From RYN-230 sp963841695 (GTDB taxonomy: Bacteria; Actinomycetota; Actinomycetes; Streptosporangiales; Streptosporangiaceae), in NCBI GenBank assembly GCA_963841695.1, contig CAWJDQ010000004.1, positions 186,001-250,000 of the forward strand: a DNA stretch of 64,000 bases, in the 5' to 3' direction. Under the pieces are notes generated by a model. That model was not told where the DNA came from and searched no databases. It worked only from the letters and a program-made list of their open reading frames with translations. Shown in pieces: positions 61,927 through 64,000 of the stretch (its first letter is position 1; every line of letters begins with the position of its first letter). The translations under genes and the position numbers were made by a program.

Positions 61927-62928
61927 ATGAGTCGCGTGCTGGTCATCGGCGCTACCGGGCACATCGGCAGCTACCTGGTGCCCCGGCTGGTGCGGGGCGG
62001 TCACGAGGTCATCGCCCTGAGCCGGGGCCTGCGTGAGCCGTATCATCCGGCTCCTGAGTGGGCCCGCGTCACCCGGGTCGCGGTGGACCGGGACGCCGAG
62101 GACGCCCAGGGAACCTTCGGCGGGCGGGTCGCGGAGCTGCGCCCCGACGTGGTCGCCGACCTGGTCTGCTTCACCCCGGCCTCGGCGCGGCAGCTCGTCG
62201 AGGCGCTGCGCCCGTCCCGCCCGCTGCTGCTGCACTGCGGGACGATCTGGGTGCACGGGCCCGCGCTGCGGGTGCCCGTCACCGAGGATGAGCCCCGCAC
62301 CGCGTACGGCGACTACGGCACGGGCAAGGCGGAGATCGAGGCGCTGCTGCACCGCGAGACGCTGGCGGGCGGCGTCCCGGCGGTGGTGCTGCACCCGGGG
62401 CACATCAGCGGGCCAGGCTGGCCGGTGATCACGCCTGCCGGGAACCTGGACCCGGGCGTCTGGACCAGCCTGGCCACCGGCCTGCCGCTCGCGCTGCCCG
62501 ACCATGGGCTGGGCGTCCTGCATCACGTGCACGCCGACGACGTGGCGCAGGCCTTCGAACGGGCCCTGACCCGGCCCGCGGCCATCGGGGCCAGCTTCCA
62601 CGTCGTGGCCGAGCAGGCGATGACCCTGCGCGGCCTGGCCGCCGGCGTCGCACGGTGGTTCGGCCGCGAGCCGGTGCTGGAGTTCGTGGACTGGCCGGAG
62701 TTCCAGCTCCGGGCCGGCCTGGGGCCCGCGGAGGCCACCCGCGAGCACACGCTGCGCAGCATCACCGCCAGCATCGCCCGGGCCCGCGAGGTGCTCGGCT
62801 ACGCGCCGCGCTTCAGCACGCTCGAGGCCCTGCACGAGGCCCTGGCCTGGCTGGTGGCCCACGGGCAGGCGGACGTCGGCGGGCAGCCCTTCCCCGAGAT
62901 GGCGGGGCCTGGCAGGTCAGCGAGGTGA
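61927..62928 (+). CDS. NAD-dependent epimerase/dehydratase (extended SDR)
   Basis: A 333-residue enzyme. The NAD-binding loop is VLVIGATGHIGSYLVPRL (residues 4-21). The catalytic Tyr region is TAYGDYGTGKAEIEALL, where the Y-x-x-x-K pair reads Tyr-Gly-Thr-Gly-Lys. HHVHADDVAQAFERAL and the C-terminal segment SITASIARAREVLGYAPRFSTLEALHEAL agree with the extended SDR/epimerase family. It would act on a nucleotide sugar or a related compound, possibly supplying the neighbouring membrane glycosyltransferases. GGGGAGGAT precedes ATG 61927. Confidence 0.87.
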   Translation: MSRVLVIGATGHIGSYLVPRLVRGGHEVIALSRGLREPYHPAPEWARVTRVAVDRDAEDAQGTFGGRVAELRPDVVADLVCFTPASARQLVEALRPSRPLLLHCGTIWVHGPALRVPVTEDEPRTAYGDYGTGKAEIEALLHRETLAGGVPAVVLHPGHISGPGWPVITPAGNLDPGVWTSLATGLPLALPDHGLGVLHHVHADDVAQAFERALTRPAAIGASFHVVAEQAMTLRGLAAGVARWFGREPVLEFVDWPEFQLRAGLGPAEATREHTLRSITASIARAREVLGYAPRFSTLEALHEALAWLVAHGQADVGGQPFPEMAGPGRSAR

Positions 62929-62968
62929 TCCCCGATACCCTGGCAGCTCATTGCCTCCAGAGTCGCTC

Positions 62969-64000
62969 ATGTTGGGGCCCGCGCTGTCACTCATATCCAT
63001 AGCGAGAACCTTCCAGGCCTCCGGTCTGCGCACCGCCCGGCGCTGGCCCGGCGACGTCGTGGCCATTGCCCTGCTCATCGTGCTGCCCGTGCTGGTCTAC
63101 GGGGTTCCCGCGCTGCTCGGGCATCCCGTGCTGCCCGGCGACGACCTCACCCAGAACTTCCCGCTGCGCGTGCTCGCCGGGCACGAGATCCGCAGCGGCC
63201 ACCTGCCGCTCTATGACCCCTTTATCTGGAGCGGCGCGCCGTTGCTGGCCGGCTGGAACGCGGGGGCCGCGTACCCGTTCACGTTCCTGTTCGCCGTCTT
63301 GCCCCCGGTGGCTGCGTGGACCCTGAACATGATCCTGACCTGGGCCACGGCCGGGCTGGGGATGTTCGCTTTCCTGCGCGCCTGCCGCCTGGCCTGCCTG
63401 CCGGCCGTGCTCGGTGCGCTCTCGTTCGCCTTCGCCGGGGCCATGTCGGCCCAGGTCGCCCACTTCGGGCTGGTGGCCGGCATGAGCTGGGTGCCCGTGC
63501 AGCTGCTGTGCATTCTCCAGCTCACCAGGTCACGGACCGCGTCCTCCCGGCTGGCCTGGATCGGGGCCCTGGCCGGCGCGTTCGGCCTGACCATCCTGGC
63601 CGGTGAGCCACGGGCCATCGACGACGCCGGCGTGGTCATCCTGGTCTACGCGGTCTGGCAGGTCGCCCGCCTCGGCCGCCGCTTCGGCCCGGCGGCCCTC
63701 TCGGTCGCGGCCGGGCTGGCGCTGGGCGCCTGCCTGGGCGCGGTCCAGTGGATCCCCGGCCTGTCCGTGGTGGCCACGTCCCAGCGGGGCGTGAGCTCGG
63801 TGGCCCTGTTCAATTCGGGCTCGCTCCCGCACCGGTGGCTGCTGCTGATGCTGGTCCCGGATCTGCTGGGCGGGTCCGGCTCGTTCGGCCAGCCCGCGTT
63901 CCTCGCGAACTACAACCTGGCCGAGGTCACCGGCTACGTCGGGATCCTGCCGCTGGTCGCCGCGCTCGCCCTGCTCGGCCGGGTCCGGCTGCGGCCGCGG
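62969..64000 (+). CDS. YfhO-like polytopic membrane protein, partial (cut by window end)
   Basis: Reading is continuous from ATG 62969 to the window edge, 344 codons with no stop. Several membrane helices are visible (DVVAIALLIVLPVLVYGVPALLG, GWNAGAAYPFTFLFAVLPPVAAW, LGALSFAFAGAMSAQVAHFGLVAG, LAWIGALAGAFGLTILAGE). The acidic luminal motif PVLPGDDLTQNFPLRVLAGHEIRSGHLPLYDPFIWSGAPL is typical of YfhO and related GT-C glycosyltransferases. The distance of only 40 bases after the epimerase stop suggests one transcription unit. The C-terminal part is outside the window. Confidence 0.8.
   Translation, partial: MLGPALSLISIARTFQASGLRTARRWPGDVVAIALLIVLPVLVYGVPALLGHPVLPGDDLTQNFPLRVLAGHEIRSGHLPLYDPFIWSGAPLLAGWNAGAAYPFTFLFAVLPPVAAWTLNMILTWATAGLGMFAFLRACRLACLPAVLGALSFAFAGAMSAQVAHFGLVAGMSWVPVQLLCILQLTRSRTASSRLAWIGALAGAFGLTILAGEPRAIDDAGVVILVYAVWQVARLGRRFGPAALSVAAGLALGACLGAVQWIPGLSVVATSQRGVSSVALFNSGSLPHRWLLLMLVPDLLGGSGSFGQPAFLANYNLAEVTGYVGILPLVAALALLGRVRLRPR

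Overview
This is chromosomal DNA of a high-GC actinomycete. The evidence is GC above 70 percent, strong third-position GC bias, a WhiB iron-sulfur regulator, MenB, two LytR-CpsA-Psr (LCP) enzymes, a DUF222 HNH protein, a DUF6542 protein, LAL-type LuxR regulators, a PP2C/RsbW-like stress phosphatase and many GTG starts. The order cannot be fixed from the window. No tRNA, rRNA, insertion sequence, phage module or CRISPR array was seen.

Layout. 1-2.8 kb: tail of a HxlR-like regulator, a broken LprG/LppX-like lipoprotein, an intact methyltransferase and a broken serine beta-lactamase-like gene. 2.9-8 kb: membrane proteins, a His/Cys-repeat protein, and an unknown Rossmann protein divergent from argG, which has a clear pair of ArgR boxes over its promoter. 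8-20.6 kb: LAL regulator, PhyH oxygenase, DUF2255, a LacI regulator divergent from a CMD-family protein with two matching operators, an ABC transporter/two-component operon, small protein, phosphotransferase, ASCH protein, menB. 20.8-28.4 kb: three-fold repeat membrane protein, DUF222-HNH protein, then a catabolic operon (GntR regulator, split transketolase, beta-hydroxyacid dehydrogenase, crotonase). 28.4-33.4 kb: GT39 and GT2-GtrA membrane glycosyltransferases and lhgO. 33.8-42.3 kb: AhpD-like protein, ArsR plus MgtA-type ATPase, LCP, NRAMP, DUF6542, LCP. 42.5-49.6 kb: methyltransferase remnant, ankyrin/SnoaL-like protein, HxlR-controlled drug efflux, GNAT, MFS. 49.6-57.2 kb: a signalling cluster (PAS-GAF-PP2C-HATPase protein, PAS-ANTAR-STAS protein, LAL regulator, WhiB). 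57.4-64 kb: LprI-like lipoprotein, SGNH hydrolase, MBL remnant, glycosyltransferase, epimerase and a YfhO-like membrane protein cut by the window edge.

Two features matter for every use of this sequence. First, about a dozen otherwise well-conserved genes are interrupted by one- or two-base indels in G/C runs, and three also lack an internal block. This points to draft-quality sequence at least as much as to gene decay. Second, several coding regions carry in-frame tandem repeats of 15, 24 or 27 bp, two of them inside conserved enzymes.

The best candidates for undescribed biology are the split-transketolase/crotonase operon (24.5-28.4 kb), the ANTAR-STAS protein beside its probable kinase/phosphatase (49.6-53.6 kb), the His/Cys repeat protein at 4.5 kb and the triple-repeat membrane protein at 21 kb.
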